Of a DNA stretch of 64,000 nucleotides, positions 11,726 to 21,897 are shown piece by piece. Where the stretch lies: positions 1,758,501 through 1,822,500 of the forward strand of contig NC_069094.1 of the NCBI RefSeq assembly GCF_947172395.1. Reading direction: 5' to 3'. Positions within the stretch are counted from its first letter, which is position 1. The number at the start of each line of letters is the position of its first letter. The DNA is from Bicyclus anynana (lineage: Eukaryota > Arthropoda > Insecta > Lepidoptera > Nymphalidae). The position numbers and the translations under genes are program-made. The notes under the pieces were generated by a model. It was not told the DNA's origin. It saw nothing but the letters and a program-made list of their open reading frames with translations, and did no database searches.

Positions 11726-14700
11726 GTGAGTGATGACCTTTGTTGTGTTTCTAGACCGATGTGTTTCATCCTGAGCGCTGGTATTAAACATACCTTACGT
11801 TTGTCTATTTTTGGAAGTCTGCCTGTCTTTTATGTAAGAGCCTGTTCAGATGAGGCGTTGATTCTCGTGCGTAGCCGTGATACTAGAGTTACATCATTAT
11901 TAACCAGTGTTCGGCTCACTGCTGAGTCGAACACTGTCGAGTCTCCTCTCAGAATGAGAAGGGTTAGGCCAATAGTCCACCATGCTCCCTTTGTTGATTG
12001 GCAGACTTCACATACGCAGAGAATTAAGAAAATTTTCTGGTATGCAGGTGTCCTCACGATGTTTTTTCTTCACCGTTTGCGACACGTGCTATTTAATTTC
12101 TTAAAATGCACACAACTGAAAAGTTGGAGGAGCATGCCCCGGACCAGATTTGCACCCACACCCTCCGGAATCGGAGGCAGAGGTCATATCCACTGGGCTA
12201 TCACTAGAGCTACATGTACGAGTATTATCCCGTCCAGATTCCTACGCGCTGAAACTAAACTCTGGACGCGCGTAAAACGCCTCATCTGGACAGGCATTAA
12301 GGTGTAGAAACAGGCGTTAAACAATAGATAGTTGAAAAACAGTGCGTTGATGTGTAAAACTGAAGCAACGTTTGTGAAGCGGATTTTCAGCTTATACACA
12401 CAAACACGATGGATCTGTGATTTACCAAAGCCAAACTTACTTCCCGGAACTAGGCTTCTTTCTTATTAAAAAAAAATCAGGCATACCACTGACTTAGGCA
12501 TAACTAACGGTTGCTTTTTCAAGTATGTTTAATGAGTCTTATGTTTGTTTTGCAAATTCAAATTTAACATAGATGTAAAAACAATCGATACAGCATTAAG
12601 GACTTTTTTTATTTATTTTTGATTCATTTTATTTTTATGTCTGTTTTTAGTTTACTACGTTGGGTTGATGAAAGTTACGTACAAACTTACAGGGAATCTT
12701 ACAATGGACACTGTTTTTTCCGTTGCATAAAATATCGGACGCGCTCTTACAGAGCTAATAGAAGAGTGCCGGTAAGCTTAATCATCTATATAGCCTAAGA
12801 TGTTCTTTGGTGGTAGATATATATACATAGATATATTAACTCTTTGGCAATTGATATGGCGGAGAATTAGTTTAATTCTTTTCCAGAAAAACGTTGTGGA
12901 ATATAGAGACGAATGTTGCGTTGGCTATTATCGAGCTGATTCTACGTCTGACAGCTTATTAGCAAGGGAAAGGTATTTATCTCTTATCTACACTAATATT
13001 ATTAAGCGGATGACTGTAAGTCTGTTTATTAAACGCTTTCATTTCTGGAACTACTAATCGGATTGTAGAAATTTTTCTGTAATAGTTCGCAAGAAATACC
13101 AAATGAGTAGGTATCTAACATCAGGTTCATACGTTCATACGGTTCATACGCGAGTGAAACCGCGGGGCACAGCTAGTTAGTACTGTAGAAAACCAGTTAG
13201 AAAAAACATAAACAAAATCTCGATTTCTCTTTGTAATTGATAATTTTAATAAAAGTTAGGTCGATAGATTGCGTTTTATTAAATTTACAAGGATTACAAC
13301 TATCTGTAGCCTGTACTTGTTTCCTAATAACGTTTATTCTAATGATAATAGGTAATAATAATATTAATCATCCTTTTCAGAATTAAGTGTGAACCGATAT
13401 GCATACCATCGTGTAAAAATGGCTATTGCAAAAAGCCAGGACAGTGCGCCTGCCACGAAGGTTACGAACTCAAAATCTGGACATGCGAACCCGTGTGTAG
13501 TATGAACTGTGGCCACGGGAAATGTATAGAGCCGAATAAATGCCAATGTGATCAGGGATACCAATTACAAAACGGTACTTGTGTACCTGTTTGTACGGAG
13601 CCGTGTGTCAACGCAACCTGTATCCTTCCAGATACATGCAAATGCTTTGATGGGTATAGAAAAACTGAGAACAACCTTTGCCTTCCCTACTGTTTCAGTG
13701 GTTGCGCTCACGGTGCATGCGTGGGTCCAGATAATTGCAGCTGTGACCATGGTTGGTATAAAAAAGAAAATGCGTGTGCGCCGAAGTGTGACCAAGATTG
13801 TGGTGGTGGTACCTGTGTAGAACCGAATGTTTGCAAATGTTACTTTGGTTATGAGATGTCGGAAAACGGAACTTGCACACCTCATTGCTCCAATGGGTGT
13901 ATCTATGGAACTTGTATTAGCCCAGAAAACTGTACCTGCAACGATGGGTACAGAAAACATGCTGAAGATGAAGTTTGCTTACCCGTTTGTGATTTTGATT
14001 GCGGCATTGGCGGTACATGTGGTGCCCCAAACCATTGCAACTGTCACATCGGATATGAAAAGTCGGAAAACGGATCGTGTGTTGCCGCTTGCAACAGCGA
14101 TTGTATTCATGGAACTTGTTACAGTCCACATATCTGTACTTGTAACGAAGGTTGGGAGAAAAAATCAGAAAATGGTACATGCATGCCTATTTGTAGCATT
14201 GATTGTGGAAAAGGTGGTACATGCGTTAGTCCGAATGTTTGCGAATGTCACAGCGGTCATAGAAAATCAGAAAATGACACCTGCGTACCTCATTGCTCCA
14301 GTGGATGTCCTCACGGAACTTGTGTTGGTCCCGAGAATTGTACCTGTGATGATGGTTGGTACAAAAATGAAACTATTTGTATGCCACGATGCGAAAAAGA
14401 CTGTGGTGGCGGTGAGTGTGTGGCCCCTAATATTTGCCAATGCTACGATGGCTATGATAATTCCGATAACGGAACCTGTGTACCGATTTGCTCAAAAGGA
14501 TGTATCTACGGTACTTGTATCAGCCCCGAAAACTGCATTTGTAACGACGGGTATCAAAAAATTTCAGAAGATGGAGTTTGCGTACCGGTTTGTGAGTTAG
14601 ATTGCGGAAAAGGTGGTACTTGTAGTGCCCCAAACCATTGTGATTGTCACAATGGATATAAAAAAGATACAAACAATGGTACATGTCTACCAGTTTGCGA

Positions 14701-16539
14701 TTACGGTTGCGGAGAGGGTGGTATATGCGATGGACCGAATATTTGCAAATGCCTCAGTGGTTATTATAAAAAAAATGATTGGGACTGTTTACCTCAGTGC
14801 TCAAAAGGATGTCCCCATGGTAAATGCATTAGTCCCGAAAATTGCAGTTGCGATGTCGGATGGCATAAAAATATTGATGATGACACGTGCAATCCTGTTT
14901 GTGAACACAGTTGCGGTGAAGGTGGCACTTGCATTGCTCCAAACATATGCCTTTGCAACACGTCCTATGAAATAACAGTCAATGGAACATGCGCACCTCA
15001 TTGTAGTCAAGGGTGTCCAAGCGGCATTTGTGTGAAGCCAGAAATATGCCAATGTCTGGAGGGCTGGAATAAAAACGAATTGGGTGATTGTGTACCCGTT
15101 TGTGACAAACCTTGCGGAAACGGTACCTGTGTAGCACCAAATACTTGCAAATGTTTCGAAGGGTACAAAGTAGACAATGATAATGTTTTTGATTTTTTCA
15201 ATAAATCGCTATGCATTCCTGACTGTGGCAGATGTAACGGAACTTGTGTGGCACCAGATGTGTGTACTTGCGATTCTCCTTTCGAGGCAGAGTATGTTTC
15301 AGCTGATGATGGATACTGTGACTGCCACTCTAACTGTTCCGAAGACTTAAAAAAATGTGATCACATAGTTTGTGTTACAAAAGATATTGACTCCGTTACA
15401 GATGTTATGAATAGTATTCCAACCGAAGTACATCAATCTAGTATCACTTACGGTAACAATGACGCGGTAACTGACGAGCCTAGATACTATGAGAGTGAAT
15501 CAGTTACAGCAGACGATAACAATATCACAACTATAAATAATGCTGAAATGAATGAAAGTAGGTCTTTGGTAAACGCTTCGAAGAGCATTTGGTAAGCAAT
15601 ATTTTCATCATACTTCTGACTTATTTATTTTATTTTATTTATTATACGTATAAATATGAAAGGAATCATTGTATTATTTTGTTACAGGTCTCAATACTGG
15701 GCTTATATCGTTGGCTCAGTGATATTCTTAATAACTGTTATAAGTCTAGTTTTATTTATGAAGCGAAATGCGTTATTAGATTATTGTCACGGAGATACTT
15801 ATCCAGTTGAAGGTATAATTTTTTCATTGTATATTCATCCTATTTGTAACATCATCACATTGTATCCTATTTAATTTCGATAGCTTAATTTCATCGTCAT
15901 CTTTTACTAGCTGACGCCGCGCGGTTTCACCCGCGTGGTTCCCGTTTCCGTAGAAATACGGCGATAATATATAGACTAGCCTTCCTCAATAAATGAGCTA
16001 TCTAACACTGAAAGAATTTTTCAAATCAGCCCAGTAGTTCCTCAGATTAGCGCGTTCAAGCAATCAAACTTACAAATTGTTGATTGTGGTAAAAACTTTA
16101 AAATTAGAAATTTTCATGCCTTCAACCCTTTTTTTAATTTTCAAAATACATAGTAGGTATTATGTTTCATTTTAATCGATCGTCTATACAAAATTCGCGG
16201 AAATAAGTAGCCTATGTTCTGTTTACCAAAATGCATCAAAATCTGTTCTGAGGTTAAAAATTAACAGACAGACTTATTTTCTCATTTGTAATATTAGGTA
16301 GTATGGATAAAAAAATATAGGCAAAGAACAAGACCGAGTTGGTCAATTTGTCAGAGAAATAAGGACCGATTTCTGGCCGGTTTTGATATTGTTGTTATTA
16401 AATATTTTATTTAAAAATCTTCACAAGAGAATACATTTATTGAGTAGGTTCTCTACTTGATTTTGAGTTTTCTCATCTAACCAAAACATTTTTTTTTATT
16501 TCAGATGAGAGAACCATAGACTTGTCTTCTTCTTTTTGA
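11616..16539 (+). CDS. Nimrod-type (EMI + NIM repeat) single-pass phagocytosis receptor, complete six-exon gene
   Basis: Join 11616-11725, 12651-12771, 12887-12972, 13381-15591, 15688-15812, 16505-16539: 2688 nt, exactly 895 codons plus stop, every intron GT...AG and every junction in phase. Seen: signal peptide (about 1-29), EMI-like domain (31-92) with Cys32, 58, 62 and a CCVGY motif (87-91), then six-Cys repeats from Cys109 fitting C-x-P-x-C-x3-C-x2-G-x-C-x2-P-x2-C-x-C-x2-G-Y/W. There are 18 canonical repeats, a degenerate 19th at 717 and a Cys-rich remnant. A Cys-free Ser/Thr/Asn/acidic stalk (about 772-843), a membrane span (about 848-867) and a 28-residue tail follow. Known: this is the plan of the Nimrod superfamily (Draper, NimA, NimC1, Eater), whose membrane members bind microbes or apoptotic cells on haemocytes. 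Inferred: a plasma-membrane scavenger receptor. Orthology to a particular Drosophila gene cannot be set without a tree, so no symbol is given. Exons 1-3 are my own splice reconstruction; exon 4 is certain. Confidence 0.9.
11839..12296. mobile_element. MITE-like TIR element in intron 1, split by a SINE
   Basis: AGCCTGTTCAGATGAGGCGT at 11839 is mirrored at 12276-12295 with one or two changes, and GC-rich inner flanks (GTGCGTAG, CGCGCGT) follow on each side. The inside is interrupted by the SINE at 11895-12202, so the MITE is the older insertion. Confidence 0.7.
11895..12202 (-). mobile_element. tRNA-derived SINE (TAGCCCAGTGG family), nested in the intron-1 MITE
   Basis: Reading the minus strand, it begins at a tRNA-like head with A box TAGCCCAGTGG and carries the family body. 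Flanking copies of ACTAGAGYTACAT at 11882-11894 and 12203-12215 form a 13-bp target-site duplication with one change. Confidence 0.88.
12651..12771 (+). CDS. Exon 2 of the Nimrod-type gene: EMI-like domain
   Basis: The acceptor is a T-rich tract ending in TTTTTAG at 12650 and the donor is GTAAGC at 12772. It encodes residues 38-77. DESY and RESY (43-46, 51-54) followed by Cys58, Cys62 and a Tyr/Arg-rich run resemble EMI domains of Draper/MEGF10-type proteins. A weaker alternative acceptor (CTTACAG at 12692) would shorten the exon, but it would break the phase with exon 1. Confidence 0.8.
12887..12972 (+). CDS. Exon 3 of the Nimrod-type gene: CCxGY motif
   Basis: It lies between TTCCAG (12886) and the donor GTATTT (12973). 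Residues 78-105 include YRDECCVGYY, the CCxGY signature found just before the first NIM repeat in Nimrod proteins. Intron 2 is only 115 bp and phase 0. The exon ends with AG, which exon 4 completes to Arg106. Confidence 0.88.
12988..13176 (-). repeat. GCGGTTTCACCCGCG-type repeat, degenerate, in intron 3
   Basis: Antisense to the gene. It starts near CACTAATATTATTAAG and ends in GCGAGTGAAACCGCGGGGCACAGCTAGT. The middle has diverged and includes a small tandem GTTCATACG duplication. Confidence 0.75.
13381..15591 (+). CDS. Exon 4 of the Nimrod-type gene: tandem NIM repeats and stalk
   Basis: Single 2.2-kb exon after TTTTCAG at 13380, ending at donor GTAAGC (15592); residues 106-843. Repeats start at Cys109; the 18th starts at Cys676 and a degenerate one at Cys717. 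Two flavours mostly alternate: one with GC-(P/I)HG-TC..PENC and one with DCG-GGTC.APN-C. Many NGT/NGS sequons suggest heavy N-glycosylation. Repeats 4-7 and 10-13 match as a four-repeat block. Aligned copies differ mainly at third codon positions, which supports selection on the protein. The last 70 or so residues lack Cys and are rich in Ser, Thr, Asn and acids, a likely stalk. Confidence 0.97.
15688..15812 (+). CDS. Exon 5 of the Nimrod-type gene: transmembrane segment
   Basis: The acceptor is TTACAG at 15687 and the donor is GTATAA at 15813. The first base completes Trp843. The hydrophobic run AYIVGSVIFLITVISLVLFM (848-867) is followed by Lys-Arg, the usual stop-transfer pattern, then a short tail start. 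This makes the product a type I membrane protein rather than a secreted NimB-like one. Confidence 0.88.
15907..16075 (+). repeat. GCGGTTTCACCCGCG-type repeat in intron 5
   Basis: Near-complete copy from CTAGCTGACGCCGCGCGG to GCGCGTTCAAGCAA, inserted in the last intron of the Nimrod-type gene in sense orientation. Confidence 0.88.
16505..16539 (+). CDS. Exon 6 of the Nimrod-type gene: C-terminus and stop
   Basis: A polypyrimidine tract ends in TTTCAG at 16504. The phase fits exon 5, giving Asp then ERTIDLSSSF and TGA at 16537-16539. Short terminal exons are easy to misplace; support here is the strong acceptor, the phase fit and the hydrophilic product. No close AATAAA follows; the first candidate is at 17099-17104. 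Confidence 0.68.
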
Positions 16540-17132
16540 TGAAGAGTCGAATCACTTTGAGCATATTTAATAACAGGGAAAAAGGAACTGCAAAGAGATT
16601 GTTGTTTCTAAAGAATTTGGGGTCGTCTTGTTGTTCATTTATTATTTACAAGCCTATTTTAACGGTTCACTACAGAGACAGGCCTCTCTCATTATAGGAA
16701 AAGGGGATATGAAGCTTAAACCCACCACGCTGCCGGTGTTGGGCGCCCCGAGTGGGCGTTAATTATAGGGTTATTGTGATAATGCCTAATTCATTATTAT
16801 CATAATATGTTAATAATGACTGGGACGGGCGTCGTATCGTCCTCTCCAAGGCACTGGGGTGGACCACCATCACCTTCCTAATTCTGGGCTGAGGAAATTC
16901 ACTTAAAACCTAGAAGTATAGTTTGACAAAGTTTCAGCCTTGTGATATGTTTGGCTATTGCAGGCTCATAGTCCATTAAGTTTAAGTATCATCATAATAT
17001 AAATAAGTATTATAGATTTCTTGTTGTGGTTTTATTTAATGCCATATATCTAATACTTCTTAAAAATTTTCTTCTATATCCTCGAAGAGTAGGTACATAA
17101 TAAATACATTGTCAACAAAGAAATCGTCTAAC
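16540..17132. other. 3' flank of the Nimrod-type gene with an old dispersed repeat
   Basis: From about 16650 (AGCCTATTTTAACGG...CCCACCACGCTGC) to about 16905 the sequence looks like a degraded dispersed lepidopteran repeat. Pieces of the same kind appear near 5860, 30752 and 56525. A poly(A) signal candidate AATAAA is at 17099. Confidence 0.45.
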
Positions 17133-17313
17133 TTATGTCAGCCATTGACGATGAAGTAGTCTCAAATGCCTGCAGCGATTGACAGCTGATAAAACTGATC
17201 GTGTGTTAGTCGCATCGTGTCCATCGCGACCAACACACAAACAGTTTTATCGGTCACCAAGCCGTTATCGCTGCAGGCATGTGAGATTACTTGATCGTCA
17301 GTGGCTGACATAA
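17133..17313. mobile_element. 180-bp foldback MITE
   Basis: TTATGTCAGCC at 17133 and GGCTGACATAA ending at 17313 are the tips of two arms of about 80 bp that pair imperfectly across the whole element. CCTGCAGCG is matched by CGCTGCAGG, and ATAAAACTG by CAGTTTTAT. No coding capacity. Confidence 0.8.
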
Positions 17314-17328
17314 TGATGACAGTGGCAG

Positions 17329-17492
17329 ATGACACGCGGTTTCACCCGCATCGTTTCCGTTCCCGTGGGAATACGGGGATAAAATATAGCCTATGACACT
17401 CGCAAATAACGTGGCTTAATATTAGTAAAAGAATTTTCAAAAACAGTTCAGTAGATCCAGAGATTACCCCCTCACAAACTTCACATCTTTTA
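17329..17492 (+). repeat. GCGGTTTCACCCGCG-type repeat interrupted by the LINE
   Basis: Starts at GACACGCGGTTTCACCCGCA and runs to the LINE junction. The usual end of this family (TTTATAATATTAGTATAG) is missing here, and a similar remnant, TTTTTAATATTGTAAGTA, follows the LINE at about 19262. Confidence 0.75.
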
Positions 17493-19264
17493 TTAAAATT
17501 AAAAAGAACCGGAATTTGTTAAAATTAAAAAGAACCGGAGATCTGTGGGGCTTGTCAGTGAAAGTAATATCTAATATAATTGATGTAATTGCTCCCCACT
17601 TAGCCATTATTTTTAATGAATGTGTGGACTTAGGTATTTTTCCGAACCTAATGAAGCATGGCAAATTGATACCACTTTTTAAATCAGGAGACAAATCAGA
17701 TCTTAATAATTATAGACCGATTACAATATTGCCAACACTTAGCAAGGTCTTTGAAAAAATCATATTAAATCAACTTTTATGTCATTTTAATTTAAATAAC
17801 TTGTTTCATCCTGAACAGTATGGTTTTACAAAAGGTCGCAATACAACTGATGCAGGGGCTAAACTTTTAAAACATATTTATGAAGCATGGGAAGGTTCTA
17901 AGAATGCTATTGGTGTGTTCTGTGATCTGTCCAAGGCGTTCGATTGTGTTGACCATAACACCCTTCTACTCAAGTTAAGCCACTATGGCATCAAAAGTGT
18001 TGCACTCGATCTCATTGCCTCTTATCTCAGTGATAGAACGCAGAAGGTATGCATAAATGATATAAAGTCGCACGGTTCCACTACCATAATGGGCGTCCCA
18101 CAGGGTTCAATTCTGGGTCCTTTTCTATTTTTAGTGTACATAAACGATTTACCATACCATGTCAGCGGCATATGTGAGATTGTACTGTTTGCTGATGACA
18201 CATCCTTAATTTTTAAGTAATAAAGATAACTCTGACGACGTAAACCGTGCCATATCGCATGTGTCGCATTGGTTCACTGCAAATAATCTACTTTTGAATG
18301 CCAAGAAAACTAAATGTATTGAGTTTTCATTGCCAAATGTTAAAAAATTAGATAAGTCTATAATGATCGATGGTGAAACACTGGAAATGGAGAGTTCCAC
18401 AGTTTTCCTGGGAGTGACCTTGGATTGTAAACTTCAGTGGGGTGCTCATATAGAAAAACTGTCTGGTAAACTTAGCTCAGCGGCATTTGCCGTGAGAAAA
18501 ATAAGACAGTTTACTGATGTTGATACAGCTAGGCTTGTTTATTTTGCGTACTTTCACAGCGTAATGTCTTACGGTATTTTATTGTGGGGCAAGGCTGCCG
18601 ATATACAATCTATATTTGTTCTTCAAAAAAGAGCAATTCGAGCAATATATCAATTAAAATCACGCGAGTCCCTTCGTCAAAAGTTTAAAGAAATAGGTAT
18701 ACTAACAGTAGCCTGTCAATATATATATAACAGTATAGTATATGTAAGACAAAATATTAATTTGTACAAACGAAAAGGAGATTTAAACCCACGTCTTACT
18801 AGACACGGGCATAAGTTAGTTATTTCTGCATATCGTCTCCAAAGAGTAAAAAAATCTTTTGTAGGTTTGGGTGTACTCTTCTATAATAAGATCCCCAAGA
18901 CTGTGATGGACCTGCCAATGCATAGCTTTAAGCAATGTGTTAAAAAACATCTACTTAGTCGAGGGTACTACAACATTGATGAGTTCCTTAATGATAAAGA
19001 TGCTTGGAGGTCGTTGGATCAGCTTCCACCTTCACACAGAAAGTAAAACTATAAAAAATGTAAACAGTAATTGTTATTAATTGTAAATTATAATACTGTA
19101 TGACTTTTTCAAAAGAGCAACTGTTGAGTTTCTTGCCGGTATCTTCTCAGCAGAACCTGCCTTCCGAACCGGTGGTAGAATCTTTACAAATAGTCAACTG
19201 ACGTGTCAAAAGTGCTTGTAAACTGAGCCTACTTGAAATAAATGATTTTTGATTTTGATTTTTT
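17493..19264 (+). mobile_element. 5'-truncated Jockey-type non-LTR retrotransposon
   Basis: It contains the reverse transcriptase region and a 3' UTR ending in GATTTTTGATTTTGATTTT. The endonuclease and the start of the ORF are missing. A 21-bp sequence (TTAAAATTAAAAAGAACCGG plus A) occurs twice at the 5' junction (17493-17513 and 17519-17539), a junction rearrangement. A shorter minus-strand sister copy lies at 50233-50567. Confidence 0.88.
17516..19046 (+). pseudogene. Reverse transcriptase fragment of the Jockey-type LINE, frameshifted
   Basis: First part (to stop at 18220): NYRPITILP, FCDLSKAFDCVDH, GVPQGSILGP and the catalytic LFADD box. The reading then shifts by one base and continues in another frame (about 18219-19046) with SHWFTANNLLLNAKKTKC and the C-terminal region ending SLDQLPPSHRK. 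These are the ordered palm and thumb motifs of non-LTR reverse transcriptases. With the 5' end lost and a frameshift just after the FADD box, it is dead. Clade assignment to Jockey rests on motif flavour and 3' tail, not on a tree. Confidence 0.9.
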
Positions 19265-19279
19265 AATATTGTAAGTAAC

Positions 19280-19472
19280 TAGCTGACGCCGCGCGGTTTC
19301 ACCTGCGTGGTTCTCGTTCCCGTAGGAATACGGGGAAAATATATAGCCTATAGCCTTCCTCGATAAATGGGCGATCTAATACTGAAAGAATTTTTCAAAT
19401 CGCACCAGTAGTTCTTGAGATTAGCGCGTTCAAGCAAACAAAACTCTTCAGCTTTATAATATTAGTATAGAT
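19280..19472 (+). repeat. GCGGTTTCACCCGCG-type repeat, full length
   Basis: CTAGCTGACGCCGCGCGGTT to TTTATAATATTAGTATAGAT, one of the best copies, just downstream of the LINE. Confidence 0.92.
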
Positions 19473-21740
19473 AACTATATTATTAGTAAAAATCGAAAAT
19501 TAAAAAGGAGTTTGGTGTAACTCTAAGATTTTTATGCCACAAGCTCTACAATCCAGGTTGACCCAATACTATTAACAGCTACGAACGACGAAATTAGGAC
19601 GTTTCTGACGAGAGGATTATATTTAGCGCGTAGTAAAACTATTTTTAGACGCAAACTACTTGGTCGTATTGATAGAAGAATAGTTAAAACAATGTCTTCT
19701 TTGCAAGCTTTTATTTACTAAACCCAATTGTTAATATAAGTATGATGATATTATTACTTTTACATAATAGTATAGTAGCAGTGGCGAAGGATGGAATTTA
19801 GACGAAGGTGACCCGCCCCAAAGAAAAAATTATAAAGCGTGATACAAACTCTAGTTCTCATGTATCTAGTTAAAGTACAACAATGAATATGCATTTGTAA
19901 AGGTAACCTGACGGGAATCGGCTTGCATGAATTCTTCGCCGCTGTATACCTAGTATACCATGTGTAGGACGTTAATCAAACGGTAGATGATCATAATACA
20001 GAATTGTATTCTTCGCATAATTTGATAAATCACATCCCTAATCGTTAATAATGAAAGTGTAGTCAGTTCTACCTAATTATTTTAATTGTCGTTTATGATT
20101 ATTATAATGATCCATCTACGGGCTACATTATCAGTAAATAATAAACTTGTTTTTGTTCCAGGTAAAACACGCACGGTACATGGAGTGGAGTGTAATTTTC
20201 GATCAACAAGTAACAACATGACATTGCTTTATTGTGCGTATAATTTAATTTATAATTAATTTTCTACAAGCGCTGGTTTTAATTATAGATAAATAAAATT
20301 CATAATTGACGCAAAATACGTTATTATGAGTATATCAGGAAACCTTAAAAATAATTCGTATAAAGATACAATTTTTACAGAAAAATAACATTCTAAATAA
20401 TGTTTTTTTATGTAGGTACCTACCTACATACTGGTACATTAAAACAAAAGGGCGACAAATTATAGTCTAATTTCTTGTTACAAACTGTGTCCATTCTCTG
20501 AAACAAACCCTCGAACTTTACGAATTTAGCACAGCCTAAGTGACAACTTGACACCGGCAAGAGAGTGTGGATATAAATAAAATGAATGGACTGCGTGAGC
20601 ACGTCAAATATGACAGTTATAAATCGTGGAGGCTTTTAAAAAAGAGTTATTAATAATCTAACTTTATAGGCATCTGCCCCTGTATTCTTACTATGTACTC
20701 AGAAGAATCCGAATTCCAAATTTGTGGTAGACTGTCACAACAAACTACAACTATGGAACATCGTTTCTATATGTATAGACAGTTTTTATAATCGCATTAG
20801 ATCGGTGATCATATACTTTGACAAAAAAGTAAAGTCTAGGGAGGCAGGTCCTTATCTAATTAGACTGAGCCACAAACAGACAAACTTGTCGTTTTACAAG
20901 TTTTCGATGACCTCTTTGGAGCAGTTGGTAATGCTGTTCAACAGAGAGGTCACGGGTTCTTTATTCCAGTTTGGGTCAATTTATATTTTCTAATTTTTTT
21001 TATTATTATTCTACAGAATACAAATTGGCAATTATAATTACTCAAACAATGTTAAAAGCCAAAAAACTAAAAAAAAAGAAAAAAAAACAATAATTAGCGG
21101 TTAGTAAAATAAACAATTTAACAATCACTTTCAGTAAATGATCTAAGAACTAAGTAAGAAATGGCCTACAAAGCAAATGCTGCTTCTCTAAAAAACAGGA
21201 AAAACTATTATTACCTAAAAATATAATAAAACTTTTCATTTATTTTTCATTTATACTAGTATCATGATACAGTGCACTCTCGTTGCAAATTAAAAACGAG
21301 CGGCTGATTGAAAGTTACAGTGAGAACGCTATTTAATCAAAACGTTCTATCGGAAATTGTTTTGTATTGAATAATAACTGTGAACGTGGAGTGAACGAAT
21401 GTGAATGTGTAGTGAACGAGTGTGAATGAACACGGAATTCGGATGATGTTCAGGTGTACCGAAATACGCAGCCTTTACTGTGTACCAAATTAAAGTTCAT
21501 ATTAAAACTGTTTGGTGGTTCCGATAATCATTTATTCAGTTCCTGGCGCGGTCAGGATTGGTGCTGCTTTACTATTGTGGTGTGTTGGGTACATACTATT
21601 TCTAAATTAGCTAGATTAAGTCTTTGGATGCTACGTAAAAATCGAAAAAGAATTATTATACCTTTATCATATCAATGTTATTTGTTCATTTTAATTTACT
21701 TATTTTATTTCTTACAAGTTAGTGATGATGTAATTTAAGA
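19473..21740. other. Intergenic
   Basis: No gene found. At 21382-21426 a 21-bp motif AGTGAACGAATGTGAATGTGT repeats twice imperfectly. Confidence 0.45.
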
Positions 21741-21897
21741 TCGAAGCGGTTTTGCCCGCGTTGTTCCCATTCCCATGAGAATAAGGAAATAAAATATAGC
21801 CTATGTTGTATATTTGTGAGTTATATATAAAATATAACTCACAAATAACATGACTTTCTAGCATTATTATAGATTTTTCTTCTTTAGTATAGATTTT
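21741..21897 (+). repeat. GCGGTTTCACCCGCG-type repeat with an internal hairpin
   Basis: CGAAGCGGTTTTGCCCGCGT to TTAGTATAGATT. A perfect 15-bp hairpin (21811-21825/21833-21847) has formed inside. Confidence 0.8.

Noticed and set aside
11726..12307. 193-codon plus-strand frame
   Set aside because: It lies in intron 1 and runs through a MITE and a SINE; translation is that of transposon DNA.
12637..12771. Translation start at ATG 12637 giving a shorter Nimrod-type protein
   Set aside because: It would lack a signal peptide and read through a strong acceptor; exon 1 at 11616 supplies a signal peptide in perfect phase.
13548..15216. Many long open frames on both strands overlapping exon 4 (13565-13960 minus, 13827-14600 plus, 14613-14975 plus and others)
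   Set aside because: They are shadows of the periodic Cys-rich coding frame; their translations lack the NIM pattern and have no own start context.
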